Shown here: positions 32,723-44,090 of the stretch, piece after piece
Position numbering within the stretch: position 1 is the first letter of the stretch
Layout: each line of letters opens with the position of its first letter
Assembly (NCBI GenBank): GCA_014529385.2
Contig: CM043962.1
Coordinates: 127,169,470 to 127,233,469, forward strand
Length of the DNA: 64,000 bases
Direction of reading: 5' to 3'
Source: Adiantum capillus-veneris
Lineage: Eukaryota; Streptophyta; Polypodiopsida; Polypodiales; Pteridaceae
Notes under the pieces: generated by a model
What the model was told of the DNA's origin: nothing
The model's input: only the letters and a program-made list of their open reading frames with translations
Databases searched by the model: none
Made by a program: the position numbers and the translations under genes

Positions 32723-33231
32723 TTACCGTTACGGTAATCTAAAATCACCTTTTTCTAGATCTACATGAAGGCAATGTCCGATACATGCATGCTATATATC
32801 AATAGATAGCATTTGAAGAGTAGATTCTAAATATCCAACCTCCGAAAAGTTTGGATCTTATTTGCAAAAATTTTACCGATCCCCACTTTTTGAAAGCTAT
32901 GCCACATCAACAATTCTTACAAGGCCCATTTTTGAGTCCAAAGTTTTCCTAATGTGCGTGAAACTTGGCGATGGTGGGGCCGAACTAAAGCTCCAAGAGC
33001 TTCTGAGCATCATTCGCTTCTTCGACGACGCTGGCCGAGTGATGCCCTACTCCTCATGAGCCTCTTCCTCTTCCCTACGCCCTCGCTGGTTGCCGCCTTC
33101 ACCATCCCCTCTTTTTTTTCTTCCTTTTTCCCCTTAAGCCCTATTTAGTTGGCCCTTGGGTGGCCTTTGTGCTCATTGTGGGTGGGCGGCCTATTGAATT
33201 GGCCCTTGGGCAGCCTTGCTTAGGTGCACAT

Positions 33232-33280
33232 GCTTAGGTGCAAGCATAGGTGAATGCTTAGGTGCAAGCATAGGTGAATG
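33232..33280 (+). repeat. 24-bp tandem repeat
   Basis: GCTTAGGTGCAAGCATAGGT units start at 33232 and 33256, preceded by a half unit. Confidence 0.85.
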
Positions 33281-33599
33281 CTTTTAGAGAAAAAGACCTT
33301 CCCTTTGCATCCGACAAGGCATTATATAAAAAAATGCTTCCGTATCGGCCCACATCTGGCATACATATCGGGCAATGCATTGCATTAATCATGTATACTG
33401 GCCAAATTGAAAATATATTGCTAGTGGAGACGGCCTTCGCTTGCCACCATACTTGGCACATATATTGACCAAGGCATTGCTGTGATAAATTCATCGAGAT
33501 GATGATGAAGGCATCACGTTTGGTGATTACATTACTCAAGGCATAGAATTCTGCTCCGAAGGCTGCATTTCCCAGAACCTGGCTAAAGCTCAAAAATTA

Positions 33600-34010
33600 C
33601 AAGATGAACTTGACTGATCAAGGCGACCAGAGCGGTACGGAATTGGCCCCCTATGATACTTAAACTGACCATATCTCGTCAATCGAAACCCCGATTGATG
33701 AACTGGAAAGACCGACATGCTCTTGGAAGTGATCACTTCAGGCCCATGTATATCACCCTTGACTCTTTATCAGCAACTACCCAATTCGTTATGGATCTGC
33801 TACTGAATCAACTTCAAACTGTCATAACTTCCTATCTATAGCTCCAATTGACAAGCCGTAAAGACAGGCCTGTAGAGCACTTTAAGTACTTCAACTTTGA
33901 TCAATAAAATCCCAGCTATGACCACTTCAAGCATACTCGCTGCTGTTAGCATTACCAAGACATTTTTTGGCCCTTAGAGCCGCATCTGGCATACTTTTAG
34001 CTCAAAATTG
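33600..34010 (+). repeat. Dispersed repeat related to 4990-5400 and 52340-52700
   Basis: Shares TAGCTCCAAT, GACAAGCCG and TAGAGCACT in order with the reverse complement of 5095-5160, and AAAGACCG(A/G)CATGCTC and CACTTCAGG with about 52425-52465. Non-coding; probably LTR or leader sequence of related elements. Confidence 0.6.
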
Positions 34011-35865
34011 GCTTATTAGCAAGCCCTTATTACTGCTGAATAATCATGTAGGATTCAGATAAACCTGATTGGCATCGCTTTGCTCGTTTTCTTGTCATGG
34101 AAGCGGAGCTGCACGACATCCACCCCCTTTGAACCTGCACAACCTCCGGTCTATGCCAACCGGTCTTCAAGCTGCATCTGCTATAAACACCTTAAGCTAC
34201 TTCATCAAGCTCAGATAATTGGTAAGGACATGTAAAACAAAATAAGGCTTAAATCATATCATCAATAGTCTAGCTCAATTATTTGGTAGCTGTCGCATCA
34301 CAAATCTTTGAACTGTAGTGGTCGTATCTCCAAAGCATTCAATTATGAAAAATCTGTTTAGTGAACCCGCCAGACTCAAGTGCTCCAATTACTTATGCAC
34401 ATGGATTGATCATCAGGCTCGCTTTGGGAAACCTTGTCAAGCTCAAGTATGCCTTACTATGTCTACACACGGAATGCCCGTCATGTCCTTTATGTCAAGT
34501 TCTAGTAGCAGAACCAACTCAAAAGATATGAAGATACTTTGTTATTTGTCCAAAGATGATAACTGGAAGCTAGCCATGTAAGCGTATTGATCATATAACC
34601 AAAAAATCTTTTGGCTGAGCATAAATCCAAAAACAAAACTTAGTGCAAAGTAACCTGCTACAAGAAATTAGCTTATATCCTTGAATCTGCAAGTTGCCCT
34701 TCAATAGTCCCTAGGATCAAATGGGATAATAAGAAATTGCCCCAATAGTGGATCATCATAATATCCACATGAGGATACATTTCTTGTATCGATAAACTTT
34801 GAACATTTCTCCTCCAAATATGCTATTCTTGGATCTAGCAGAAAGAAACCACAATGTATACCCAAAAATACCCATCCATAATGAACCTGCTTTTGAAAAT
34901 CTTTCGAATCTCCTGGATCAAATAGCATTAAGATCACATAGCATTGATGGGTATTAGAAGCTGGACACACCCTACAGAAAATGGAGCTCGGTGAAGATTA
35001 TTTTTTGTAATTATTCATTCACTTTTCACCTTTGTAAATATTGGGGCTTACAGAAGTTTCCAGATTGTATCCCATTTTTGACATTTAGATTGAGTAGATG
35101 TTTAAAGTTGGAACATTAGGGTTTGATATTGTAAGGTATTTATACCACTTTTGACCTTAATGAAAAAAACCTTTGTCATTTAAAAAAAAGTTATGTCTGT
35201 GAGTGAGTGTATTGTGTACGAGAGAGAGAGAGAGAGTTTCATCTTGACGCTACGTACGCACCGGTGGTCGGAATCGAGTGCGAAGAAGTGCAGCATGTTG
35301 CCCCCGATGAGAGCTACGCGCCGATACCTACATTAAGGGCGTACGGTCTGGTTTTGCGAGTTCAACCTACGAGCTTCATCCGGTGATTAGGTGAGCATAG
35401 GTTATCCGCATTCGCATTTCAGCATATCCACGCATTCGCATTGAGTAGAGCTACACATTAGGAACTTTAGTTGGTGGAAACGATGACTTGCAAATTTCGA
35501 CAAGGCATCCTACGTGATTTTGCACCAGGTGTTTAGGGTTGGGATTTTGGTTCATGGACCTTAGGGAGAGTGACCTATTGGTGTTAGTAGGGTCTCCTTC
35601 AAGTTCTGTGGAGTTTCGAGATCGTTTGATGGGTATTTGGCTCTTGGAAGCATTGTAGGAAACCTCTCAGTTATGCACTCCTGAAGGTTGTAGCTTAGAC
35701 ATTAGGTAGAGACCTCCGTAGGAATTACTCGTGAGTCGGTCGAGTGTAGGTTGACGCCCTATGCGTGCTTCCACGCGCCTGTGGGTCGAGTTTCGTCCTT
35801 AGTTGACAAATCTTGTTAGGTGAGTTCTCGCTGTGCTGATGTCCGTCTCGGTGTATCTACCAACA
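34011..35865 (+). repeat. Probable Gypsy C 5' LTR (start unknown)
   Basis: Non-coding stretch that ends ACCAACA at 35865, immediately before a Tat/Athila primer site. A GGTATTTATACCAC element near 35134 could be the TATA region, and a short (GA)n lies at 35220-35236. The TG start was not found, so the left coordinate only marks where this stretch begins. Confidence 0.45.
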
Positions 35866-35866
35866 T

Positions 35867-35885
35867 TGGCACTGCTGCCGGGGAC
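35867..35885 (+). other. Gypsy C primer-binding site (Tat/Athila type)
   Basis: TGGCACTGCTGCCGGGGAC directly after the LTR end. Plant Athila/Tat elements have TGGCGCCGTTGCCGGGGA here (Asp-tRNA-type); this differs at three or so positions. Confidence 0.85.
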
Positions 35886-36402
35886 GAAAAACCTAGGTAG
35901 GTGACCGAGACTAGTCCTTGAGGATAGGGATTCTCTGGATTGCTAGAGTCTCGTTTTACATTTAGATAGGATCAGAGGGTGGAGGACTCTCTAGATCTTA
36001 GAGGGAGTCTAGGGAGCGTGTGTCTGGCCTAGATCCTTCGACTTAGGTAGACTTAGATAGTTTTAGGTATTGGTTGAGTTGTGGAGTTGATGAGTAGGAA
36101 TTGGAGTGGTAGAAGCGGTGAAAGGAGAGCTTGAGAGTCCAGAGAGGCCAGGAAGCAACCAAAACACCATTATCACCATTTCACATGATGAGTAGGAGTA
36201 GAGTAAGTAGGACATCATGATTTATGATCTAGAGCACTTCATGCATGTTATACTTGTTGTTAGGTTCATGACAAGGTTGTAAAAGACGCAAAAGAGTGTT
36301 TGAAAGCTGAAGTGAAGTTCAAATGTTTCTGTGAGTGTTTCTGATAGAGCTGCAGAGCATTAGGAGCATTTCTGTCAGGAAAAAATTACATTTTAAGCCA
36401 GG

Positions 36403-36426
36403 AGACATCCTACGTGTAGGATGTCT
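36403..36426. repeat. 24-bp palindrome, copy 1
   Basis: AGACATCCTACG/TGTAGGATGTCT, palindromic except for the central pair. Confidence 0.95.
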
Positions 36427-36845
36427 ACAAGGTAATCTAGTGGAAATTTTGAAATTTTGAGTTGACCAGTGTGTTCAGAAGGTAGGTTTTACCCTATTTT
36501 CACCTGGAAAGTGGAAATTTGACCATATCTTGATAGGATAAGGCCAGATAGACAAAAATTGCCAGACATTCTACCCAAATTGTGCCAAGGCATTATTTTA
36601 AGACCAAAACCATAGGATGGCTGCATGAACATAATCTGCATGATATATTGAGTGACTGAGAAAGGTTTCATCTCAATTGGGTGAGAAAATTGGGTTCTAA
36701 GCAGACTTTAGCATTTTTGACTGAAAAAGGCCGGAACAGCTCAAATTGGGGTCTTTTGAAATCCAAACCAAAATCTAAGCATAGCACTGAGTTGCTGACA
36801 TCAAGGGGAAGCTGTGGGTCAAGTCTGGGGTCATAGACGCCAAAA

Positions 36846-36869
36846 AGACATCCTACGCGTAGGATGTGG
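36846..36869. repeat. 24-bp palindrome, copy 2
   Basis: AGACATCCTACG/CGTAGGATGTGG; the last two bases break the symmetry. Confidence 0.95.
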
Positions 36870-36961
36870 TTTGGGTAATTTGGCACTCCAAACCCTGAGT
36901 TGAGCATACCAAAGTGATCAACGGAGTCTGTGCTTTCCATTTGAAGCCATTTTGATCAGTT

Positions 36962-36985
36962 AGACATGCTACGCGTAGAATGTCT
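36962..36985. repeat. 24-bp palindrome, copy 3
   Basis: AGACATGCTACG/CGTAGAATGTCT; one substitution in each arm. Confidence 0.92.
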
Positions 36986-37235
36986 AATTGCATGAAATTT
37001 AAGCCAGAAACTGATTTTAGGCATAGCAAGGTGTTGTATAGCCTAAGGCAAGCCTCCTAGTCAATTTTGGTCCAAATTGGAGTTGATTTGACTAGTCAGA
37101 CCAACATCAAGCTATTGGAACAAATTTTTGATCCATTGACCAGCTTGTAGTGTCCAAATCAAAAAGTGAAAACATCTGTGGACTCAGCACATCAAGGGGA
37201 GTCTATAGTGCAAAAACCAGGCAAAATAGAGTAGG

Positions 37236-37259
37236 AGACATCCTACGCGTAGGATGTCT
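37236..37259. repeat. 24-bp palindrome, copy 4 (perfect)
   Basis: AGACATCCTACG followed by its exact reverse complement. Confidence 0.97.
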
Positions 37260-37665
37260 ACTGGGGCTTAGGAAAGAGAAAATTTTACTGAGGAAACACA
37301 GTGATGTTCCAATTGACTTGAGGGTTCCAGAACTTCTTTTAGAAGTGAATTTGGACCTTGTTTGACCTTTTGACGGGGCAAAGACTGAATTAAGACTTTT
37401 CAGGTAAATTGACCAACATCTGAGGGAAGTACAATTCCAGATTAGTAGACCTAATCCAGAACATCAGAAGTGTATAAAAGACAGTAGTGGTTGAGGTTAA
37501 CTCTCCAATTATACCAATCATTACTAAAATCATCCCAGTGGTTAATTGCTTTGATTCGATTGCCGAAATTAAACGCTTGTGTATAGGTATATTCAACGGC
37601 AAAGCAAGAAGTTGTGCGGAAACTGATCCGTTGCCAAGGGAGTGGTTGGATTTGTGTAAGTTGCA

Positions 37666-40450
37666 TTGGTAAGTTTGATGAATTTAAGATCAAGAAGACA
37701 CTTTCTTAGAGATCAAAAGGTGGCAGGTGATCAAGGTAGCTTACTGTCCACCGAGGAGAGTGTAACTCAGGCAAGGCTAGATCCACTAGCACCGATCATT
37801 GAGGAGGGTAATGATAATGACACATCATCAGAAAAATCCTGCTTCATGATGGGTAGTCAACAGCCAGGAGGTTTCACCTTTGGAGGAACAATGCCAGGAG
37901 GAAGCACCTCCCTAAATCCTTTGAACAACTCCAAGTTCACTATGATCTTCTTGGAAGGAACAAACTCGAGGGGAGCCCTAGTTTATTCTGACTATTGAGG
38001 ATGCAAGTGTATTTGTAATGAAGAAAGGCCTGCTCAGAGACTGGAAATAATTCAAGTCTATGATGATGGAGATAGATTCTGAGACGAAAAGGGGAACCAC
38101 TATCTGATAGTCACTAACCCTGAAGATTACAATAGATATGGAGATAACGTGGCAAAAGGAAAAATGGTTTCAAAAACTCAAGAACCGCCACCAAACATTG
38201 ATCAGCCTGGAGCACTTTTTATGAACGATAAGAAAACAACCAGGGTCTCAACCTATAATGAGAATGTGGGGATTACAAGCATGAGAGCAAGGGAATAGTC
38301 TCTTACTTTTGATGCAAAGAACCCTACCCAAACGAATTAAGCAAAGACAAGGTTCTTTACTTATTCTCGTATGAAATTGCTATGGGAAAGGATATTTTTT
38401 TTGTTGATAGGTACAGGCGAGAATACCAACTTATTCTCCCAGCGGAGGTAGAAAAAGCAACAGTTCCAGGAGCATCAACATATGCCCCCGAAGAAATGTT
38501 GAGAGCCACCTACACCCCTAGCAAGTTGACAAATCCCTTTTCAGAAGAGTATGACGCGACCTCACATTCTACCCGACAACAGATGTTCAACTACCAGGAC
38601 CAACCAGCAACCCAGCCATCATAGTAGGCATGGCTTCGATAGAGTGCAACATTAGAACAAGACCAAAACCGAGATGGTTATCCAGCCACATGAGGGCTAA
38701 GGGATTTACAAGAACCACCACTCTATTCATGGTATCAAGGTGAGAGAACCAAAAACTCAAGGGTCAACAGAGCCTGGAAGACCACCCATAGAGCGAGTTC
38801 GAAGAGATGAACCATCTCTTGCAAAAACCGTCAGAAATTACGGCTTAGGATCACCACTGGAGAGGAACCCACCCACTATCGAAGGCTAGAGGAGGTATAT
38901 AGATTGGGACGAGGAGATCCAATGATGATATTTGTAGACCATCGTAGAATTAGACCTTCTCAAGTGCAAAAATGGGTAAACAAGAAATACACGGGAACAG
39001 AGATCCTAGGGATCGTGTAGCAGCCTTTGTGCGTGTAATTAGAGCTGAAGAGGTGTTAGACTTCCTTACCCAATTTGAAGGGTTTGGACTAACCCTAGAG
39101 GATGACGCTGCTACTTGGTTTGACTCTGTGGAGCGTAGAGACTTTTAGTCTATGGAGGAGGTGTTTGACGAGTTTATTGAGGAATTGTCACAAAGGGGAA
39201 TAGCTCATAATACAGTCTCACAAATACATAAATTCAAACAGAAAGATGGGGAATCTGTGCGAGCCCTGCGACTAAAAAGATATGTTAAGTTCTGCCCTGT
39301 GGAAGAACTGCCAACTCAATCCAGACTTATGCTTATATTTATTCAAGGAATGAGGAATGTAGATCTCCAGAAGGACTTACATATGAAGAGGAGCACGACG
39401 TTAAACGAGTTAACTAAGGAGGCTCTTTACCTTGTAGACAATTGTGCGGTCTACAAAGAGGGTGAATTCAAGGATCTTACAATGATTCATCCTCACAACA
39501 AAGTGGAAGAAAGTCCGCTAAGACAACACCTAAAGGAGAAGTAGCTGTAAGCCACTAGAAGCTTGTTGAGGATGTGCTGCAAAAGATTAACCTGTACGCC
39601 AAACCTCCGGCTAAATAGCCCAAGTGGTGTGCTATTGAACAAAAATGGACAAACCATGGGTTGGAGGAATGTTATTACAACAAGGGGTATGTGAGAGAAC
39701 GACCTTACGCTCCCCATGCTCAGGTTGCATCTCCTCAACTTACAACGATGCGTAGGTATCAAGCAGGAAACCTACTAGGACCAGTAGGTGTAGAAAGACC
39801 ACAACCAGTGTTGGGACAGCAACCACCCCTACCAGGATTATGACCATTCGGCATACGATACACACCAACAGTAACCGAATCAGAAGAGAAGGCTTTAGTG
39901 CCTATGCATGCATATTACGAAGATCCCAATGGATATGCTGCAAATCGTATCTATTATCCACCGGAAGAACCCTCAATGCCAGAATAATGGAGCATGATAT
40001 GAAGTGCAGGACCACCAGTAGCTGCACAGGTAGCAGGAGAAGAAAGATATAGCTTGGATGAACAAACATTGTTTTTCATAGCCAACGGAGGCATGGGCGG
40101 GCAGAGACATGCATACCAACAAAGAGGAGCTCAAGGAGCACCTCAACAGCCTAAATGACCCTACTACAAGTGTGGTGGAGACCATTGGCTAAGAGACTGT
40201 CCTCATGAAAAAATCATTAGAGTCAACGCATATTGCACCGAATGCGGAGTTACTCATTTGATTCCTGATTGCCCTAAGAACCCTAGCAAAGGAGCAAAAA
40301 CTACCCTTAACATGCTGGAAGCAGTGCCTTCCGGTGGAGGGTCAGAAAACGAAACAATAACACCTATTCAAGCAGTGATACGAGCCCAAGCTCAAAGAAT
40401 AACGAACGAACCCATAATTGAAGAGCCAAAAATCGATGCCCCAAGTTCAT
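37666..40450 (+). pseudogene. Gypsy C gag
   Basis: Probable start MNLRSRRHFLRD at about 37678, then decayed linker frames to 38624. The capsid part lies at 38995-39544: DPRDRVAAFVRVIRAEEV, FGLTLEDDAATWFDSVE, a TAG, then VFDEFIEELSQRGIAHNTVS, FIQGMRNVDLQKDLHM and EALYLVDNC. After poor sequence, two zinc knuckles follow near 40160-40275: the first has lost its leading Cys (YYKCGGDHWLRDC), the second (CTECGVTHLIPDC, CX2CX3HX4C) is intact. Many stops and several frame changes; not functional. Confidence 0.78.
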
Positions 40451-40488
40451 AAGGAAAAAATCAGAGAAGCACTTGGAAAGCTAGAAAG

Positions 40489-41266
40489 GTGCATCTATCC
40501 GAGGAGTTAAAACACATGAAGGATAGATTAGAGCAGTTAGAGGATCTAGCTAGTCTAAGTTCCCACACTGCGGCAACCATAGCACCCAAGGAAATAGCAG
40601 AGCCCAAAAGTGCAGGATCAGTGTTGGTAGAAAAGGTAAATGAGCAGTTAGATGCACTTTTAAAAGCTTACGAAGCCAGACTAAAAAACAACCAAACCCA
40701 AGAGCAAACATGGATGACTTATCCATATGATGAAATAGAAAAATAGAGGTTGGAAATGTGTAGAAAGATGATTGAAACAGCTCAATCCCTGATAGAAAAC
40801 CTGCTTGGAAAACCTGCAAGTTGGCATGAAGTACCAGCTCCAACCCCTATCAAACCAACTTTAGAGAAACAAGTAGAAACGAAGGAGAGACTCACGACTT
40901 CCTCTGAGTCTAGGAGAGAGCCTATCATAGTGCCAAATACAACAGATGAGGCAAGTGAGGAAGTTTCAACCTAAACCATTGGTACAAATGGGTAAGGATT
41001 GTAACGGTCTAGATGACTTGTGGAAGCAAATTCGTGATGCCAACGAAGCCAGCAGGGTGAGTTACCAAATGAATAGCACAAGAAAAGAGAAAAATGAGAT
41101 CTTACCTCCTATTGAAGAATTTGAGGCAATATCACAAATGAACTTTGATATGCATTCACAAGGGGGAGACCAGGGATCAATTAGTTCGGGGCATAGCCAA
41201 CAAGACTCGCTAAAAACTCTACCCTCTTACCTAGGAGAGTATAAAGCCAAGTCAAGCCAAGTCTGA
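40489..41266 (+). pseudogene. Gypsy C gag-protease linker
   Basis: Three open pieces (40489-40746, 40750-40974, 40946-41266), Glu/Lys-rich and coiled-coil-like (HMKDRLEQLEDLASL, VNEQLDALLKAYEARL). They are separated by one TAG and one frameshift. No known domain; position between zinc knuckle and protease suggests a spacer. Confidence 0.55.
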
Positions 41267-41305
41267 GGTGAGAGCAATCCCATCTCAAGACTTTCTTCTA
41301 ACAGA

Positions 41306-42622
41306 GTGATGGATTCACAAGGGTTGATTGAGTTATTGCCCACCCCGGTGGCATGCACAATCACATTAGCCGAACTCCTAAGGTTACGACCAAACATGTG
41401 GACCATAGTAGGCAAATGCTTAGAAAAATTTGGAGTAAAAGACCCCACCTCGAAGCTTCAAGATGGGATCAGAGAATTGGACAGGCCTCAACTAAACACT
41501 AGGCCTGTACCTTTAAACAAGGTTGGAGAATATTGTGAGGGAGAAGATGGAAACACCACTCCACCAGTAGAATTCCAAGGAGTAGTTTCCAAAGCTATTA
41601 TTGACAGTGGAGTAGGAGTAGCTATTGCCACCAAGGAAATCTGGAAAAAATGGGAAAAACCGGCCTTGAGAGCTACCAGGATGAAATTGCAATTGGCAGA
41701 TGGGTTCATGGAAAAGCCTCTAGGACTCTTAGAAAAACTAATTCTCACCTCATGCGGAATTGAGTATGAGCATACATTTGCAATAGTCGATTTTGACAAA
41801 AAGAACAATTACGAGATCATCTTAGGAAGACCATTCATGAGACAATTAAAGATGGTCCACCATTGGGGTTACGAACACATATACCTCAGACATGGCGAGA
41901 CTACAACCAAAATACACCTGAAAGACCATAGTTACAAAGATGTGAGCCAGACACCAGTGGAAGAGTTTGATTCAGCTATGTTGGCAGGGTCAGAACTCCC
42001 AGCATGGTTAGGGCAACAAAAAGAGATATGGATGTGTGGAGCTTCACATTGTGGGAGCTTAAAAAGAGAGGAATGCGTCTTAAAGAGAGCGATTGAGGAC
42101 AAGTATTATATTCCGGAACCTTTTCCTGAAGATGCCTTGGAACCTTTGGAATGGGAACACATACTAGCAGCATTGGATGTATGTACCATTACAGATAGTC
42201 CAACGACAAAATTTTACGATAAGGATGGCTATGATGTGCTACCCTATTACATGGTAAACCTTATACCAGGAGGAGATGAGATTGTAGAACCACCAGAACA
42301 AGAAGAGTTTTATAACTCCTCTGAGCATCTGGAAGTAAATAACGATGCAGATAACGAGTGTTTGGACAGCTCAAGCGAGCGTGGGGAGAAAACAACGAAT
42401 ATCAAGTTTTATGATTTTGCCAATCAACACCCTAGACGCCAGGAATGCTATAGAAAAAAACGAGAAAAAAACAAAATGAGAGAGAACCTGATGCCCAGGA
42501 TAAAAGATAAAACTCACTATCTAATGCTTGTCAAAGCAGAGGATTGTGTAAAAGACCAAATATCAGGCAGATTCTCAAAAGTTCGAAGGGAAAGAACGCA
42601 AGAGGGAATAAAACAAGCATGA
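41306..42622 (+). CDS. Gypsy C aspartic protease frame
   Basis: An open 438-aa frame. The protease core is at residues about 95-200: KAIIDSGVGVAIATKEIW with the catalytic DSG, then FMEKPLGLLEKL, EHTFAIVDFDKKNNYEIILG and RPFMRQLKMVHHWG. A long acidic tail follows, ending in a basic stretch RRERTQEGIKQA. This is the usual retropepsin arrangement of Tat/Athila elements, upstream of RT (42702 onward). A frameshift separates it from gag. The region is one of the few long intact frames in the element. Confidence 0.82.
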   Translation: MMDSQGLIELLPTPVACTITLAELLRLRPNMWTIVGKCLEKFGVKDPTSKLQDGIRELDRPQLNTRPVPLNKVGEYCEGEDGNTTPPVEFQGVVSKAIIDSGVGVAIATKEIWKKWEKPALRATRMKLQLADGFMEKPLGLLEKLILTSCGIEYEHTFAIVDFDKKNNYEIILGRPFMRQLKMVHHWGYEHIYLRHGETTTKIHLKDHSYKDVSQTPVEEFDSAMLAGSELPAWLGQQKEIWMCGASHCGSLKREECVLKRAIEDKYYIPEPFPEDALEPLEWEHILAALDVCTITDSPTTKFYDKDGYDVLPYYMVNLIPGGDEIVEPPEQEEFYNSSEHLEVNNDADNECLDSSSERGEKTTNIKFYDFANQHPRRQECYRKKREKNKMRENLMPRIKDKTHYLMLVKAEDCVKDQISGRFSKVRRERTQEGIKQA

Positions 42623-42701
42623 AAAGCTAAAACAAAAACAAAATTTAAAAAAATCACAAAAATCAAAATAGGAAAAAACAAAAGATTCTGAGTGGACCAA
42701 A

Positions 42702-43530
42702 TTGGAGCATAAAAAGAAATACCAAGAACTAAAACGGTCATTACGAGAGGTATGGATGACTGAGGGAGAAAGTTATGGTAAGGAGGAGTCAGAAAAAGGA
42801 AACATGAATGTACCATCCCACTACCGAAAATTCACCATCCAGGACAGAAAAATCATAATGACACCACCAGTCAGAGAAAGAATAAATCAGGAATCTTATG
42901 ATGGGCCGAAAAATGCAAAACGGATAGACCTCACTGAGCCAGGCGAAAAACCTCAACCGGTCTATATCGCAACTGATTTAGAGCCTGAAGAAGAAGAACA
43001 GTTAACACAACTTCTTAAGAAGTATAAAGATGTGTTTGCATGGTCCTACAAAGACCTCAAAAGAGTTGATCCATCGATATGTCAACATACAATTCCTTAG
43101 AAATCAGATGCCAAACCTAGCAAACAGCATCCTTATACATATAATGACACATTTGCTAAACGAATCAAAGAGGAGATTGACAAGTTGATGGATGTTGAAT
43201 TCATCTATGAAATCAAACATACGGATTGGGTGTCACCCATTGTGGTTGTCCCCAAAAAGAACGAAAAGCTGCGAGTGTGTGTGAACCTCAAAAAGATAAA
43301 TGCAGCCACCATAAGGGATAATTATCCCTTGCCGATCACAGAACATGTACTTGAGAGGGTGGCCGGGAAACGGGCTTATTCCTTTCTTGATGGGTTTTCA
43401 GGATATAACCAGCTGGCAATTGCAATAGAGGATCACACAAAGAAACGTTTGCCACAGAATGGGGAATATACGCGTATAGAGTTATGCCTTTTGGCTTAAC
43501 TAATGTCCCAGCTACCTTTCAAAGGTTAAT
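42702..43530 (+). pseudogene. Gypsy C reverse transcriptase, N-terminal half
   Basis: VFAWSYKDLKRVDPSICQH, a TAG at 43098, then [72 protein letters not shown] and, after a frameshift, the [11 protein letters not shown] block at 43499-43530. These are Athila/Tat-type RT fingers and palm up to, but not including, the YxDD loop. At 43531 the sequence jumps to integrase, so the rest of RT, RNase H and the integrase zinc domain (about 1.5 kb) are deleted. Confidence 0.85.
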
Positions 43531-44086
43531 GTCTTTGTACGATACGGATTACCAATAGAAATTGTCAGTGATCGAGGAACACAATTTCTTAATCAAATCA
43601 TTGAATATCTGCAAGAGGAATTCATGGTCATACATAGAAAATCTACTCCATATCATCCTCAGGCAAATGGACAAGCTGAGGCCACAAATAAAACACTATG
43701 CACTGTCCTGACTAAAATTGCATCAGAGTCAAGAACAGACTGGGATCAGCAGCTACACTAAACACTATGGACATACAGGGTAGCTTACAAAACATCCATA
43801 GGAACAACACCGTACAACATGGTGTTTGGCCTAAATGCTATATTACCCATAGAGTTTTTAATTCCAACTCTACGAGTAGCGAAACGCTTAGAATGGATAG
43901 GACATGAGCTCTCTTCAAGAATAGATGATCTTGAAAAGCTAGATGAACTTCGCTTGAGAGTTGTAGCTTCGATCTATGCTAAAAAGAGAAGACAAAAAGA
44001 GCTTTTTGACAAGCATGTGCACACGAAAGAGTTCAAAACAAGTGATTATGTACTTGTTTATACCTTGAATCAACATGCCAAGAAAC
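43531..44086 (+). pseudogene. Gypsy C integrase core
   Basis: [18 protein letters not shown] (second D), HRKSTPYHPQANGQAEATNK (E), a TAA near 43759, then LWTYRVAYKTSIGTTPYNM and VFGLNAILPIEF. The open frame 43819 onward runs into VLVYTLNQHAKKL, where a DNA transposon is inserted at TTAA. The C-terminal domain resumes at 45434. Confidence 0.85.
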
Positions 44087-44090
44087 TTAA
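44087..44090. other. TTAA target site duplication, left
   Basis: TTAA immediately left of the CACTAG terminus, matched at 45430-45433. A TA duplication with a one-base longer terminus fits equally. Confidence 0.8.

Larger units (their letters stand above)
35886..37665 (+). other. Gypsy C untranslated leader
   Basis: 1.78 kb between primer site and the first gag-like Met. No coding domain. It contains four copies of the 24-bp palindrome (36403-37259). Confidence 0.6.

Noticed and set aside
32447-33148. Short ORFs 32447-32665, 32862-33059 and 32954-33148
   Set aside because: They lie in tandemly duplicated non-coding sequence and share no domain.
36403-37259. CRISPR-like array from the repeated 24-bp palindrome
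   Set aside because: Spacings are 443, 116 and 274 bp and irregular, copies vary, and the setting is a plant retrotransposon.
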